This document shows, one piece after another, positions 16,891 through 24,857 of a stretch of 64,000 nt of DNA. The stretch covers positions 124,001 through 188,000 of the forward strand of contig NZ_AMDP01000018.1 of assembly GCF_028128615.1 (NCBI RefSeq), written 5' to 3'. Within the stretch, counting starts at the first letter, position 1. The number at the start of each line of letters is the position of its first letter. The position numbers and the translations under genes are program-made. The notes under the pieces are model-generated. The model saw nothing but the letters and a program-made list of their open reading frames with translations. It did no database searches and was not told the DNA's origin. This DNA is from Enterococcus sp. 5H. Its GTDB lineage: Bacteria > Bacillota > Bacilli > Lactobacillales > Enterococcaceae.

Positions 16891-17640
16891 ATGAAAAATT
16901 GTGTAAAATGCGGTGCAGAAATTAGTGAAGGAGCTAAATTCTGCAATGTTTGCGGTAGAAATCAAGAAGCTGAAAAGGTGAATGCAACTCAAAGTGAACC
17001 TGTTGTTGAAAAAAATGTACCGATTCAAGAGAAATTAAGTGAGCAATTAAAAGATAATCAAACTGTTCAGCAATTGACCAATGAAAGTAAAAATTATTTT
17101 CGTTGGTTAAATCAACAAATAAAAATAAGTGATAAAAGAGCGGAATCACATGTACCATTATTTGGTTTTATTAATTTTATTTTGTTGATAGTGCTTAATA
17201 GTATTGCGTTGAGTGTGAGTATTGGGAGGTTTAGTTTTTTTGTAGCAAAAGCTCCATTAGCTTCTTTTTTTGAAAGTGTTACAGTCGTTGGTGTTTATTT
17301 TAGTTTACTCTTTTTCGGGTTTTATTTTATCGTGAATAGAAGACGGATTCAAAAGCTGCAATTTACAGAAGTGTTTGATGCACTACTTAGTCCAGCAAGC
17401 GTTGTGGTTTATATTAGTTTAGGTTCAGTATTGCTTTCTCTGATTATGATTGAGTCAATCTCATTTACGGTAGCGTTGCTTTTATTATCAGCATTAATTG
17501 TAAGTTTATCTTTCGTAGATCAAATATTTAAAATAAGCGGTGCATTTGGACGTTTTTTCCTAACTCTTTTTACAATGGCAGTACCACTAACGATCCTTTT
17601 CTTTATTCTGAAATTCATCGTTGAAACAAGAATGGTTTAG
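16891..17640 (+). CDS. Zinc-ribbon multi-pass membrane protein
   Basis: 249 aa. An N-terminal zinc ribbon (CVKCGAEISEGAKFCNVCG) is followed by a charged linker of about 65 residues and five to six hydrophobic helices from about residue 90 to the end. AGAGGAG is 7 nt before the ATG, and only 13 bp separate it from the GH3 gene, so the three genes form one operon. I do not recognise a specific family beyond the zinc-ribbon plus transmembrane architecture common in Firmicutes. The shared zinc-ribbon N-terminus with the TcaA-like protein suggests they work at the same membrane site (inference). Confidence 0.78.
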   Translation: MKNCVKCGAEISEGAKFCNVCGRNQEAEKVNATQSEPVVEKNVPIQEKLSEQLKDNQTVQQLTNESKNYFRWLNQQIKISDKRAESHVPLFGFINFILLIVLNSIALSVSIGRFSFFVAKAPLASFFESVTVVGVYFSLLFFGFYFIVNRRRIQKLQFTEVFDALLSPASVVVYISLGSVLLSLIMIESISFTVALLLLSALIVSLSFVDQIFKISGAFGRFFLTLFTMAVPLTILFFILKFIVETRMV

Positions 17641-17651
17641 GCGATAATTAA

Positions 17652-17681
17652 GCGTGTAGGATAAAACTAAAAATCAGTTTT
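17652..17681. repeat. Dispersed intergenic repeat, copy 1
   Basis: GCGTGTAGGATAAAACTAAA continues into a segment matching 27215-27247, where the same core reads GCGTGTGTAGGACAAAACTA. Both contain AAAACT/AGTTTT as a small hairpin, and both lie in gene-free DNA. Confidence 0.6.
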
Positions 17682-17747
17682 GGTCCATACTTCAAGCTCG
17701 AATAAACAGCGAAAAAAAGCAACTACTTCGCTTCGTTCCGACCACAA

Positions 17748-17778
17748 CAATTTCTAAGAGCCGAAGCTATAAGAATTG
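17748..17778. repeat. CAATTTC...GAATTG palindromic repeat, copy 1
   Basis: An imperfect palindrome of 31 bp bounded by CAATT and AATTG, matching in layout 43984-44014 and partly 44121-44142. A second hairpin follows at 17808-17838, with perfect 10-bp arms (TGAAACACAG and CTGTGTTTCA). The 17641-17889 gap holds these repeats and no ORF I can support. Confidence 0.5.
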
Positions 17779-17889
17779 ATTGCTTCGGAAATAAGCTGAA
17801 ATTGCTGTGAAACACAGTGAAGTACGAACTGTGTTTCATAGTATCTACTCATTTCTCGGAGCTAACGCTTTTATCTCAGATTCTTGTTT

Positions 17890-18741
17890 TTAGATTAAAT
17901 CAGGATTCATTTTTTGATAATTTTCCAGTTTGTAAGCCAGATTTTTTTCATAATCTTGATTAAAATAACTTAAATACAAACTATCAAAAATATACATCAA
18001 TGAGGATCGGGTAGAAAATGAAGAAATTTTATTGTAATGATTTTCTAAAGAAGGAAAAAGTAAAATACCTGAGACATTTTCCTTTAATAACGGACTATTC
18101 TTGGATGTAATTAATAAAATTTTACTACCATTTTTCTGTAAAATCTCAATTATCTTTTTAACACTAGTCCCGCGGCCTTCGTAAGAAACCACAATAGCTA
18201 AGTGCTCTGGTGTGCTATTGCAAGCAGAGAGATTTTGCATGTAATCATCGATAGGAACAGCGATTCGTTTACCGATTTCCTGCATTTGAAATTGAAAATT
18301 TTGTGCAAAATAAACATTTGCAGAAGACGCATAGATGTCAATAAAATCAGCATTCTTTAACAACTCACTATTGGCAGCCATGGTTTCAATCGGATTAATT
18401 TCAATCGTCGATTGAACGGTTTGTTCGTAGACTGTTTTTAGTTTTTGCGTCATAGCATATTGATTGTCTTCAGCTGAAATCGGATAATCCATGTTGATAA
18501 TTGGTTCGTTGGTTTGTTCATTCAGATCGTTTACTAATGCTAGTTTTAAATCATTTAGACCATCTAAATTCAGTTTATTTATTAAGCGGTAAATAGTAGA
18601 AATAGAAACATACGAATGTTCTGCTAATTCTTTTGGAGAAAAATGGATGACTTTTCGCGGAAATTCAAGAATATATTGAACGAGCACCTCCTCACTTGTG
18701 GTTAGTTTATCTAAATTTTTTAGTTTAATCAGCAAACTCAT
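17890..18741 (-). CDS. RpiR/MurR-family sugar-phosphate-responsive regulator
   Basis: 283 aa: N-terminal HTH of the RpiR type (HFSPKELAEHSYVSISTIYRL, about residues 38-58) followed by a SIS sugar-phosphate isomerase-like domain (about 120-260) with IDIYASSANVYFAQNFQFQM and AIVVSYEGRGTSVKKI. ATG 18741 is preferred to GTG 18753, which overlaps the AAAGG RBS. No sugar operon lies next to it. The only co-directional neighbour is the HAD phosphatase about 115 bp upstream, separated by a terminator, so the target is not obvious here. Confidence 0.85.
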   Translation of the reverse strand: MSLLIKLKNLDKLTTSEEVLVQYILEFPRKVIHFSPKELAEHSYVSISTIYRLINKLNLDGLNDLKLALVNDLNEQTNEPIINMDYPISAEDNQYAMTQKLKTVYEQTVQSTIEINPIETMAANSELLKNADFIDIYASSANVYFAQNFQFQMQEIGKRIAVPIDDYMQNLSACNSTPEHLAIVVSYEGRGTSVKKIIEILQKNGSKILLITSKNSPLLKENVSGILLFPSLENHYNKISSFSTRSSLMYIFDSLYLSYFNQDYEKNLAYKLENYQKMNPDLI

Positions 18742-18811
18742 AACGGCTAACACCTTTCAGTTTTATTCATATAATTGAATTATAACTGATTATCATAAAA
18801 TAGGTGAAAAA

Positions 18812-18854
18812 AATAAAACTAGAATCGGAAGTTATAATTCCCATTCTAGTTTTT
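18812..18854 (-). terminator. Terminator of the HAD hydrolase gene
   Basis: Read on the minus strand, AAAACTAGAAT and ATTCTAGTTTT form a perfect stem and run into a T-rich tail just after the stop codon. Confidence 0.8.
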
Positions 18855-18857
18855 GAT

Positions 18858-19697
18858 TTAAAGTAGTTCAGCTAAAGCGGCAGCTATACCATCTTCATTA
18901 TTGGATAAAGTAATTTTATTGGCAACTTGTTTTAATTCATCTACGGCATTGCCCATCGCAACACCTGTTCCAGCGTAATTTATCAGAGATAAATCATTTT
19001 GCCCATCGCCAAATGAAATAATATGTTCTTCATGAATTCCTAAAGGTTTTAATGCTTGCTCAAGTGCATTAGCCTTATCGATTCCTTGGTCCGTAAATTC
19101 GAAATACATCGGAGCAGAAAACATGCCACTAACACTGCCTTTAAAAGGTGCTAAGATCTGTTCCCAGTTTGCTTCCAAATATTCAGGTTGACCGGCAACT
19201 AAAATTTTATGCAAAGGAAAATCAACAAAAGCGGCTAAATCTTGTTTTTCACACAATTGGAAGTTACCACCACGTGATTCATACTCGATAATATTGAAGT
19301 TACCATGAGGTTCAGCTAGTTCTAACATACAATTATATACATTATTGACATACATATATTCATCTTTAGCAATCATTGGAATTACATCGAATTGTTTTAA
19401 ATGTTCTAAAATCTGTTGTGTCGTTTCAATAGAGAGCGGTTGGCTGAATAATTCTTCTTGTGTAGTGATATCTAAAACGTGTGCGCCATTATAAGAAACA
19501 ATTAAACCATTATAACGATCCATTTGCAGCTCGCCCACGTATTTTAGCATGCCCGGCGTGGGTCTGCCCGAAGCTAAAATAACTTTAACACCATTCTTTT
19601 GCGCATCGATTAACGCTTTTTTTGTTTTTGAGGTAATTTGTTTTTCGTCATTTAAAAGGGTTCCATCAATATCTAAAACAATTGCTTTTGTCGTCAT
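18858..19697 (-). CDS. Cof-type HAD-IIB phosphatase
   Basis: 279 aa with the four HAD motifs: LDIDGTLLND (nucleophile Asp), SGRP, a Lys in the cap-proximal region, and FGDGQNDLSLI. The C2-type cap lies about residues 85-185. Members of this group dephosphorylate sugar phosphates and flavin or pyridoxal intermediates with low specificity. CTTGGAGGA precedes the ATG. The VOC gene upstream is 33 bp away in the same direction, so both may be cotranscribed. Confidence 0.9.
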   Translation of the reverse strand: MTTKAIVLDIDGTLLNDEKQITSKTKKALIDAQKNGVKVILASGRPTPGMLKYVGELQMDRYNGLIVSYNGAHVLDITTQEELFSQPLSIETTQQILEHLKQFDVIPMIAKDEYMYVNNVYNCMLELAEPHGNFNIIEYESRGGNFQLCEKQDLAAFVDFPLHKILVAGQPEYLEANWEQILAPFKGSVSGMFSAPMYFEFTDQGIDKANALEQALKPLGIHEEHIISFGDGQNDLSLINYAGTGVAMGNAVDELKQVANKITLSNNEDGIAAALAELL

Positions 19698-19730
19698 ATC
19701 TATTCCTCCAAGTTTTTCACATTAAGTATT

Positions 19731-20114
19731 TTAAACTGTCAGTTCTAAGCGATTTCCTTCAGGATCTGCAACTACAGATTCATAATAGCCGTCGCCAGTT
19801 GTACGGGTAGGGCTTAATAATTCATAACCTTCATCGACTAAAAGGTAAGTTAACGTATCGACTCTTGATTTTGAGCCTAATGAAATAGCTAAATGAGCGA
19901 AACCAAGAACTTCACCGCCTGATAAGTGATGGCGAACATCCTCACGCTGCATAATTTCTAAGCGGGCACCATCTGAAAAAGTTAAAAAGTAAGAATGAAA
20001 GCCTGTTTTAGTGTTGTGATATATTTCAGAAGCCTTTGCGTTAAAATATGTTTCGTAAAATTTACGCATGTTTTCTAAATCGTTTACCCATAGACCGATA
20101 TGTTCAATTTTCAT
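19731..20114 (-). CDS. VOC-family protein, glyoxalase-like
   Basis: 127 aa. It has two VOC modules with plausible metal ligands: MKIEHIGLWV (His), ARLEIMQ (Glu), LGFAHLAISLG (His), and EGNRLELTV (Glu). This complete His-Glu-His-Glu set supports a metal-dependent lyase or dioxygenase-type activity, such as glyoxalase I-like, better than for the protein at 13546-13944. AAAGGAG is 8 nt before the ATG. It is first of a likely two-gene unit with the Cof-type phosphatase, divergent from the lsa-type gene. Confidence 0.85.
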   Translation of the reverse strand: MKIEHIGLWVNDLENMRKFYETYFNAKASEIYHNTKTGFHSYFLTFSDGARLEIMQREDVRHHLSGGEVLGFAHLAISLGSKSRVDTLTYLLVDEGYELLSPTRTTGDGYYESVVADPEGNRLELTV

Positions 20115-20281
20115 CTTTAAATCTCCTTTACGAAAGTTTTTACAACACTAGTATAGAACAGAATTGAATGAAAGTAAGGAAATTCAAGGTTTTTGGCAGA
20201 ATCTTTTCAAAATTAACTTGGAGTCGAAGATTACCTGAAAAATTATTCTCAAAATTTGGGGAAAAATCAAATTAAGTGTGT

Positions 20282-20311
20282 TTGACAATAAGTAAATAAT
20301 CATGCTATAGT
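20282..20311 (+). promoter_or_regulatory. Promoter of the lsa-type leader
   Basis: TTGACA, 18-bp spacer, TATAGT. It is the best promoter match in the gap and implies a leader of about 240 nt before the ABC-F start codon. Confidence 0.75.
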
Positions 20312-20317
20312 GAAACC

Positions 20318-20545
20318 AATAAAAAACGAAGTGAGGGATCCGTGCGTTGAAAAATTGAGTCCATTTGTTGAAGCTGCATTCAGACTGTGCCTTGATAGAA
20401 TCAAGGGAGCAGTGTGCAGATTTTCAAAATTGGCATTAATTTTTCAGTGTTCGGGTCTTTTTGTGTACCCCAACGCGAACGGCCAGTTTTGAAAATAGCA
20501 TTTTAAGAAGCTAGGAAGGAATATTCCTACTTTTTGTTTTTTCTT
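20318..20545 (+). promoter_or_regulatory. Attenuator leader of the lsa-type ABC-F gene
   Basis: The leader holds several mutually exclusive pairings. TGAAAAATT (20348-20356, right at the short uORF stop) pairs with AATTTTTCA (20438-20446). ATTTTCAAAATTGG (20420-20433) pairs with CCAGTTTTGAAAAT (20483-20496). A terminal TAGGAA/TTCCTA hairpin (20512-20529) is followed by a T-rich run. This is the arrangement of translation-dependent attenuators in front of ABC-F resistance genes, such as the Listeria lmo0919 leader: a drug-stalled ribosome on the uORF would prevent the terminator. Confidence 0.65.
20342..20350 (+). CDS. Candidate minimal leader ORF (GTG CGT TGA)
   Basis: GAGG lies 5 nt ahead of GTG CGT TGA, giving a two-residue leader peptide about 25 nt after the predicted transcription start. 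Its stop codon overlaps one arm of the leader structure. Its tiny size resembles the leader ORF reported for lmo0919. It is proposed from position and RBS only. Confidence 0.35.
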   Translation: MR

Positions 20546-20559
20546 AACGAGGTGAGTAT

Positions 20560-22059
20560 ATGTCTAAAATAGAAATTAAAAATCTAACATTTGGGTACGA
20601 TGTCCAAGGAACACTTTTATTCGATCAAGCAAATTTGAATTTTGACACTCAATGGAAATTAGGTTTGATAGGTCGTAATGGCCGTGGGAAAACCACACTG
20701 CTAAAAATTTTACAGAATCAACTAGCTTATACTGGTCAAATTCTACATCAATTAGATTTTCTCTATTTCCCCCAACCAATTAAAGATAAAAAGCAATTGA
20801 CATTTTATGTGTTGCAGGAAATTAGCGATTTTGAACAATGGGAAATTGAACGGGAATTAAATCTTCTTCATGTTGATCCGTCAATTTTATGGCGGGAGTT
20901 TGAGACGCTTTCGGGAGGCGAGCAAACGAAAGTCTTATTAGCACTGTTGTTTATTGACGATCATTATTTTCCGTTAATTGATGAGCCGACCAATCATTTA
21001 GATATTGTTGGTCGACAGCAAGTTGCTGATTATTTGAAGAAAAAACGGCAAGGCTTTATCGTTGTTAGCCATGATCGTAGTTTTGTTGATGAAGTAGTGG
21101 ACCATGTTTTATCAATTGAAAAAAGTCAGCTCGAACTGTATCAAGGAAATTTCACTGTCTACGAAGAGCAAAAGAAAATGCGGGACGAATTTGAATTAGC
21201 TCAAAATGAAAAACTAAAAAAAGAAGTTGGACGTTTAAAGAAAACAGCTGCAGAAAAAGCTGAATGGTCGCGTTCAAGAGAACAAGATAAGTATGGTAAA
21301 CCCTCAGAAAAAGGTAGTGGCGCAATTTATGATACTGGCTTTATTGGAGCCAAGGCAGCAAAAACTATGAAACGTTCGAAATCAATTGTGAATCGTATGG
21401 AAACGCAGTTAGCGGAAAAAGAAAGTCTGTTAAAAGATATTGAATATATTGATCCACTTACGATGAATTATCAGCCAGGTCATCAAAAACGTTTATTAAT
21501 AGTTGAGAATCTTAGTTTAAGCTATCAAGATCAAGAATTATTTCAACCATTTTCTTTTGAGTTAAACCAAGGACAACGAATTGCGTTAGCTGGTCCTAAT
21601 GGCTCTGGGAAATCGTCAATTATTCGTTATATTTTGGGTCAATTTGATGGTGAGAGTCAAGGTAAACTGATTTATCCAAATAACTTAAAAATTAGTTATG
21701 TACGCCAAAATTATGAAGATAATCATGGGACTTTATTGGAGTTTTCGGAAAAAAAAGGCTTAAATCATCAAGAATTTCTTAACAATCTGCATAAGTTAGG
21801 TATGGAGCGGGAAGTTTTTCAGAATAGAATTGAGCACATGAGTATGGGACAGCGTAAAAAAGTTGAGTTGGCAAAATCACTTGCCGAACCTGCGGAATTG
21901 TACATTTGGGATGAACCGTTAAATTACTTGGATGTGTTTAATCAAGACCAGTTAGAACAATTGATTTTATCCGTAAAACCAGCAATGCTTTTAGTCGAAC
22001 ATGACCAAGTATTTTTAGAAAAAATAGCAACACAGGTTATCCATTTAACAAAAGAATAA
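20560..22059 (+). CDS. lsa: Lsa(A)-type ABC-F ribosomal protection protein
   Basis: 499 aa, the normal length of Lsa proteins. Two ABC domains without membrane segments: Walker A GRNGRGKTT and GPNGSGKSS, signatures LSGGEQTK and MSMGQRKK, Walker B PLIDEPTNHLD and IWDEPLNYLD. They are joined by a charged linker (about 185-300) with KKTAAEKAEWSRSREQDKYG. As I remember Lsa(A) of E. faecalis, similarity runs through the whole length. Family members displace lincosamides, streptogramin A and pleuromutilins from the ribosome. GAGGTGAG precedes the ATG; expression is probably attenuator-controlled. The exact resistance spectrum is inferred by homology. Confidence 0.92.
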   Translation: MSKIEIKNLTFGYDVQGTLLFDQANLNFDTQWKLGLIGRNGRGKTTLLKILQNQLAYTGQILHQLDFLYFPQPIKDKKQLTFYVLQEISDFEQWEIERELNLLHVDPSILWREFETLSGGEQTKVLLALLFIDDHYFPLIDEPTNHLDIVGRQQVADYLKKKRQGFIVVSHDRSFVDEVVDHVLSIEKSQLELYQGNFTVYEEQKKMRDEFELAQNEKLKKEVGRLKKTAAEKAEWSRSREQDKYGKPSEKGSGAIYDTGFIGAKAAKTMKRSKSIVNRMETQLAEKESLLKDIEYIDPLTMNYQPGHQKRLLIVENLSLSYQDQELFQPFSFELNQGQRIALAGPNGSGKSSIIRYILGQFDGESQGKLIYPNNLKISYVRQNYEDNHGTLLEFSEKKGLNHQEFLNNLHKLGMEREVFQNRIEHMSMGQRKKVELAKSLAEPAELYIWDEPLNYLDVFNQDQLEQLILSVKPAMLLVEHDQVFLEKIATQVIHLTKE

Positions 22060-22063
22060 AAGT

Positions 22064-22103
22064 TAAGAGAACTTATCGTTTCAAAAGCGATAAGTTCTTT
22101 TAG
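22064..22103 (+). terminator. Terminator after the lsa-type gene
   Basis: GAACTTATCG and CGATAAGTTC form a perfect stem with flanking AAGA/TTTT. Confidence 0.85.
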
Positions 22104-22337
22104 ATTTATTGTCTCTTAAAATGAATTAATTAAGAGTAATCTATGCAGCATATTGTTATTTTTCCTTTATTTTGTCAAAATGCTTAATAGGATGTTTTAT
22201 TCAAATAAGGAAAGAGCGTTTGAGAGAGAAGCAACTTTTAATAAAGAAAAATGAGCTAATTAATCAAATAAGCCAATGTTTAAACAAAAACCAGTGAATG
22301 TTTAATTTTTTAGCTAGAATTAAAGAGCTAATTTATT

Positions 22338-22374
22338 GATAATGATTCTCATTATCATTTTGTTATGATATACT
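22338..22374 (+). promoter_or_regulatory. Fur box over the promoter of the ECF operon
   Basis: GATAATGATTCTCATTATC (22338-22356) matches the classical 19-bp Fur consensus at 17 positions and is a near-perfect palindrome. A -10 box TATACT lies at 22369-22374, so the Fur box covers the -35 region. Iron-dependent repression of the operon starting at 22401 is the direct reading. The rest of 22104-22337 holds no supported feature. Confidence 0.9.
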
Positions 22375-22400
22375 AACCGAATAAGGAAAGGAGTGATTGT

Positions 22401-23570
22401 GTGCCGCAGTTAGATTTTGAAAATAGTACAATTACTTTTGCAAAAGAGCAAACAGAAAAATATTCGGTAAAACTTGATGATCAGACATATATAGAAAATA
22501 TCGAGTTTCCTTGTTATTTTATTGGAGTAACTACATTATCTTTTTTTGAATTTTACCAAGCTGATTCTCCTCATTTAGCTGAGAATGACTATGTTTTAAC
22601 TGAAACATTTCAGCAAATTATCACAAGATTCCCTCATACTAATGCGGAGCAAATCAGATTCGTTGGAGAGACATATGTTATCAATCAAGTCCCAGTGTAT
22701 ATAGAAACAAAGGACTATTTATTAGCAAAAATTTATCCCGAAAAGTATTCGAAGTTTCTTCAGAAAGTTTCAGATATAGAAGATTTACAAGCTGTGTCTA
22801 AAGAAGAACTAGTTGCTCTAAAAAGTTATAAGAGAAAACGACTTCTGCTTGAGGGAACATTCGGTTCTCGCGAATTACTAATAAAAGCTAACGAAAAAAA
22901 TGGACAATTGGTCCAAGATAAATTAGAGTATGTAAATGAGCTATATTCATTTGCTCATTATAGTTACGCAGCTATGGTTCAATTTTTACCAGAGTATGGA
23001 ATTACAAATTACGACCAGTTTCATGAAGCTTATGGGAAATACATATACAGCTTTACCATCACTAAAAACGGGCAAACAATTCCGCTCTTATGGCCGGATT
23101 ATCTATATCACAAGCCAGAAAATCATTTAGAATTTGGACTTTTGGCAAATACAGATCAAAAACGTTATCAGTCGTTCAATTCTTGGGTAGCGGATGAGGA
23201 AGTAATCATTGAAATTTTAGCAACAGGTTTTGAAGATGTTTATTTTAAAGCAAAACTAAAACAGCCAATGACGGTGAAGCCGCAGTTATCTCAGTCTGAG
23301 TATTTACCGGAGGAAACCATTTGTTTAGCCATTGATTCAGAAATAATTGAAGAGTTAAAGCAAAGAGAAGCTCATTTTGAAGTCGTTACAGCAAATCGAA
23401 CAACAGTCCAAGCTGAGCAACTGAATTATGAACTATCTGGAAATCAATTATTACTGCCAAGCAGACAACTAGGAAAGCAAGGTCGGTATCAGTTAAAGGT
23501 TTTTAGTAAGAAATTTGGGCAATTATTAGTATTATTTACAATAAAACGAGAAGGGTTAGTTAAAGAATGA
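22401..23570 (+). CDS. Unknown soluble protein, first gene of the Fur-controlled ECF operon
   Basis: 389 aa from GTG 22401, 7 nt after AAAGGAG. No signal peptide and no membrane helix, so it is predicted cytoplasmic. The N-terminal two thirds are mixed alpha/beta and rich in aromatics (YFIGVTTLSFFEFYQ, FAHYSYAAMVQF). The last approximately 130 residues look like a beta domain. I do not recognise the family. It overlaps the S-component gene by 4 bp and shares the Fur box, so it belongs to the iron/heme uptake function; a role in accepting or handling the imported cofactor is only a guess. Confidence 0.75.
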   Translation: MPQLDFENSTITFAKEQTEKYSVKLDDQTYIENIEFPCYFIGVTTLSFFEFYQADSPHLAENDYVLTETFQQIITRFPHTNAEQIRFVGETYVINQVPVYIETKDYLLAKIYPEKYSKFLQKVSDIEDLQAVSKEELVALKSYKRKRLLLEGTFGSRELLIKANEKNGQLVQDKLEYVNELYSFAHYSYAAMVQFLPEYGITNYDQFHEAYGKYIYSFTITKNGQTIPLLWPDYLYHKPENHLEFGLLANTDQKRYQSFNSWVADEEVIIEILATGFEDVYFKAKLKQPMTVKPQLSQSEYLPEETICLAIDSEIIEELKQREAHFEVVTANRTTVQAEQLNYELSGNQLLLPSRQLGKQGRYQLKVFSKKFGQLLVLFTIKREGLVKE

Positions 23571-24184
23571 AAAAGTTAAAAATTCAAGATTTTATTTCTA
23601 TTGGTATTTATACCGCTATTTATTTTTTAGTTGTTACTATTGCAATGCTTATTTTACGTTTTACAGTTCCAGCATTTAATTCAGTTTTAATTCCTAGTGC
23701 TACGGCACTTTTTGCAGGTATTGTATACTTATTAGTGATTCATCGAATTCCTCGTTTTGGGGCAATTACAATTATGGGTAGTGTCATGGGTTTATTTTTC
23801 TTAGTATCCGGGCATTTTCCATTATCATTTTTACCGAATATTATTTGTGCCGTAGCAGCGGACTTAATTCAGTACCGTACAAAATTAAACGACAAAGTCC
23901 GTACGATGATAAGTTATACTGTGTTTAGCTTTGGCTTGATGGGTCCGGTTTTACCGTTATGGTTTATGAAAAATGCGTATGTTGATTCACTTGTTGCTAG
24001 AGGAAAAGATGCCGTTTATATTGATAAAGTTTTTGCACCAATCACGACAGGAACATTTTATTTCTGTACAGCAGCAGTCATTATTTGTAGTATTTTAGGG
24101 CTAATGATCGGGCAAAAGCTTTACGAAAAACATTTTGATAAAGCTAAAGGAAAAAATTATGGAAAAAAGATACGTAACGTTTGA
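23567..24184 (+). CDS. ECF transporter S component, MptD/Trep_Strep-like
   Basis: 205 aa with five to six membrane helices. The first helix (ISIGIYTAIYFLVVTIAML) and the following basic motif are typical of substrate-binding S subunits, and the whole resembles the MptD/Trep_Strep family. The start codon overlaps the previous stop (ATGA). The next gene, EcfT, begins inside this one by 26 bp, so translation is tightly coupled. With a Fur box in front and a heme-monooxygenase-like gene at the end, heme or another iron complex is the likely substrate (inference). Confidence 0.85.
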   Translation: MKKLKIQDFISIGIYTAIYFLVVTIAMLILRFTVPAFNSVLIPSATALFAGIVYLLVIHRIPRFGAITIMGSVMGLFFLVSGHFPLSFLPNIICAVAADLIQYRTKLNDKVRTMISYTVFSFGLMGPVLPLWFMKNAYVDSLVARGKDAVYIDKVFAPITTGTFYFCTAAVIICSILGLMIGQKLYEKHFDKAKGKNYGKKIRNV

Positions 24185-24857
24185 TCCTCGAAGTAAATTA
24201 TGTACGATTTTATTTGCTAGTTTTATGTTGATGTTTCCGTTAAGTTTTCAAGCGGAAATCATCTTTGTAACAATGCTATTTGGCTTGTTTATTTTAAATG
24301 ATGGCTTTAAAAAAGGGGTCATTTTTTATTGCATTTTTTGGTTATTAGTATTAGGGGATTATTTGTTGTTTCCTTATATAGATAATGGTTTTGTGGCGTT
24401 TGTTGATTTTCTATTTGTGGGAAACCGGCGGATGTTGCCTACCATTATGGCAGCAACTTTTGCCTTAAATCGTACAAAAATTAGTGAATGGATTGCGGCA
24501 TTAAAAAAGTGTCACTTGCCATTTAGTGTGATTATCCCATTAACTGTTTTGTTTCGTTTTTTCCCCACACTTTTTCAGGATTTTGGAAGTATACGTAATG
24601 CCATGAAATACCGAGGAATTGCGGTTTCAACGGTTGATTTATTCTTACATCCATTGCAAACCATGGAGTTTATAATTGTTCCTATTCTGATGTCGGCTGA
24701 AAATACATCACTTGATTTATCCTCAGCAGCGTTGGTTCGAGGACTTGCAAATCCAACAAAACATACAAGTGTGTATGAAATCCGCTTGAAAATCCAAGAT
24801 TATTTACTGATTACTGTCTTAATTTTAGGCGCAATTGGTGGGAGGTTATTGGGATGA
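24159..24857 (+). CDS. ECF transporter transmembrane T component
   Basis: 232 aa from ATG 24159, 8 nt after AAAGG; the longer TTG 24135 frame has no RBS. It has the EcfT layout: an N-terminal FDPRSKL motif, about five helices, and the coupling-helix region RNAMKYRGIAVSTVDLF, a variant of the conserved Ala-Arg-Gly motifs that contact the ATPases. It overlaps the EcfA gene by 4 bp (ATGA). A dedicated T subunit next to its S and A genes marks this as a group I ECF transporter rather than a user of the shared module. Confidence 0.88.
   Translation: MEKRYVTFDPRSKLCTILFASFMLMFPLSFQAEIIFVTMLFGLFILNDGFKKGVIFYCIFWLLVLGDYLLFPYIDNGFVAFVDFLFVGNRRMLPTIMAATFALNRTKISEWIAALKKCHLPFSVIIPLTVLFRFFPTLFQDFGSIRNAMKYRGIAVSTVDLFLHPLQTMEFIIVPILMSAENTSLDLSSAALVRGLANPTKHTSVYEIRLKIQDYLLITVLILGAIGGRLLG

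Noticed and set aside
20310-20492. 60-codon GTG/ATG-type ORF in the lsa leader
   Set aside because: Its start overlaps the -10 box of the leader promoter and it has no RBS; it crosses all the leader stem-loops.
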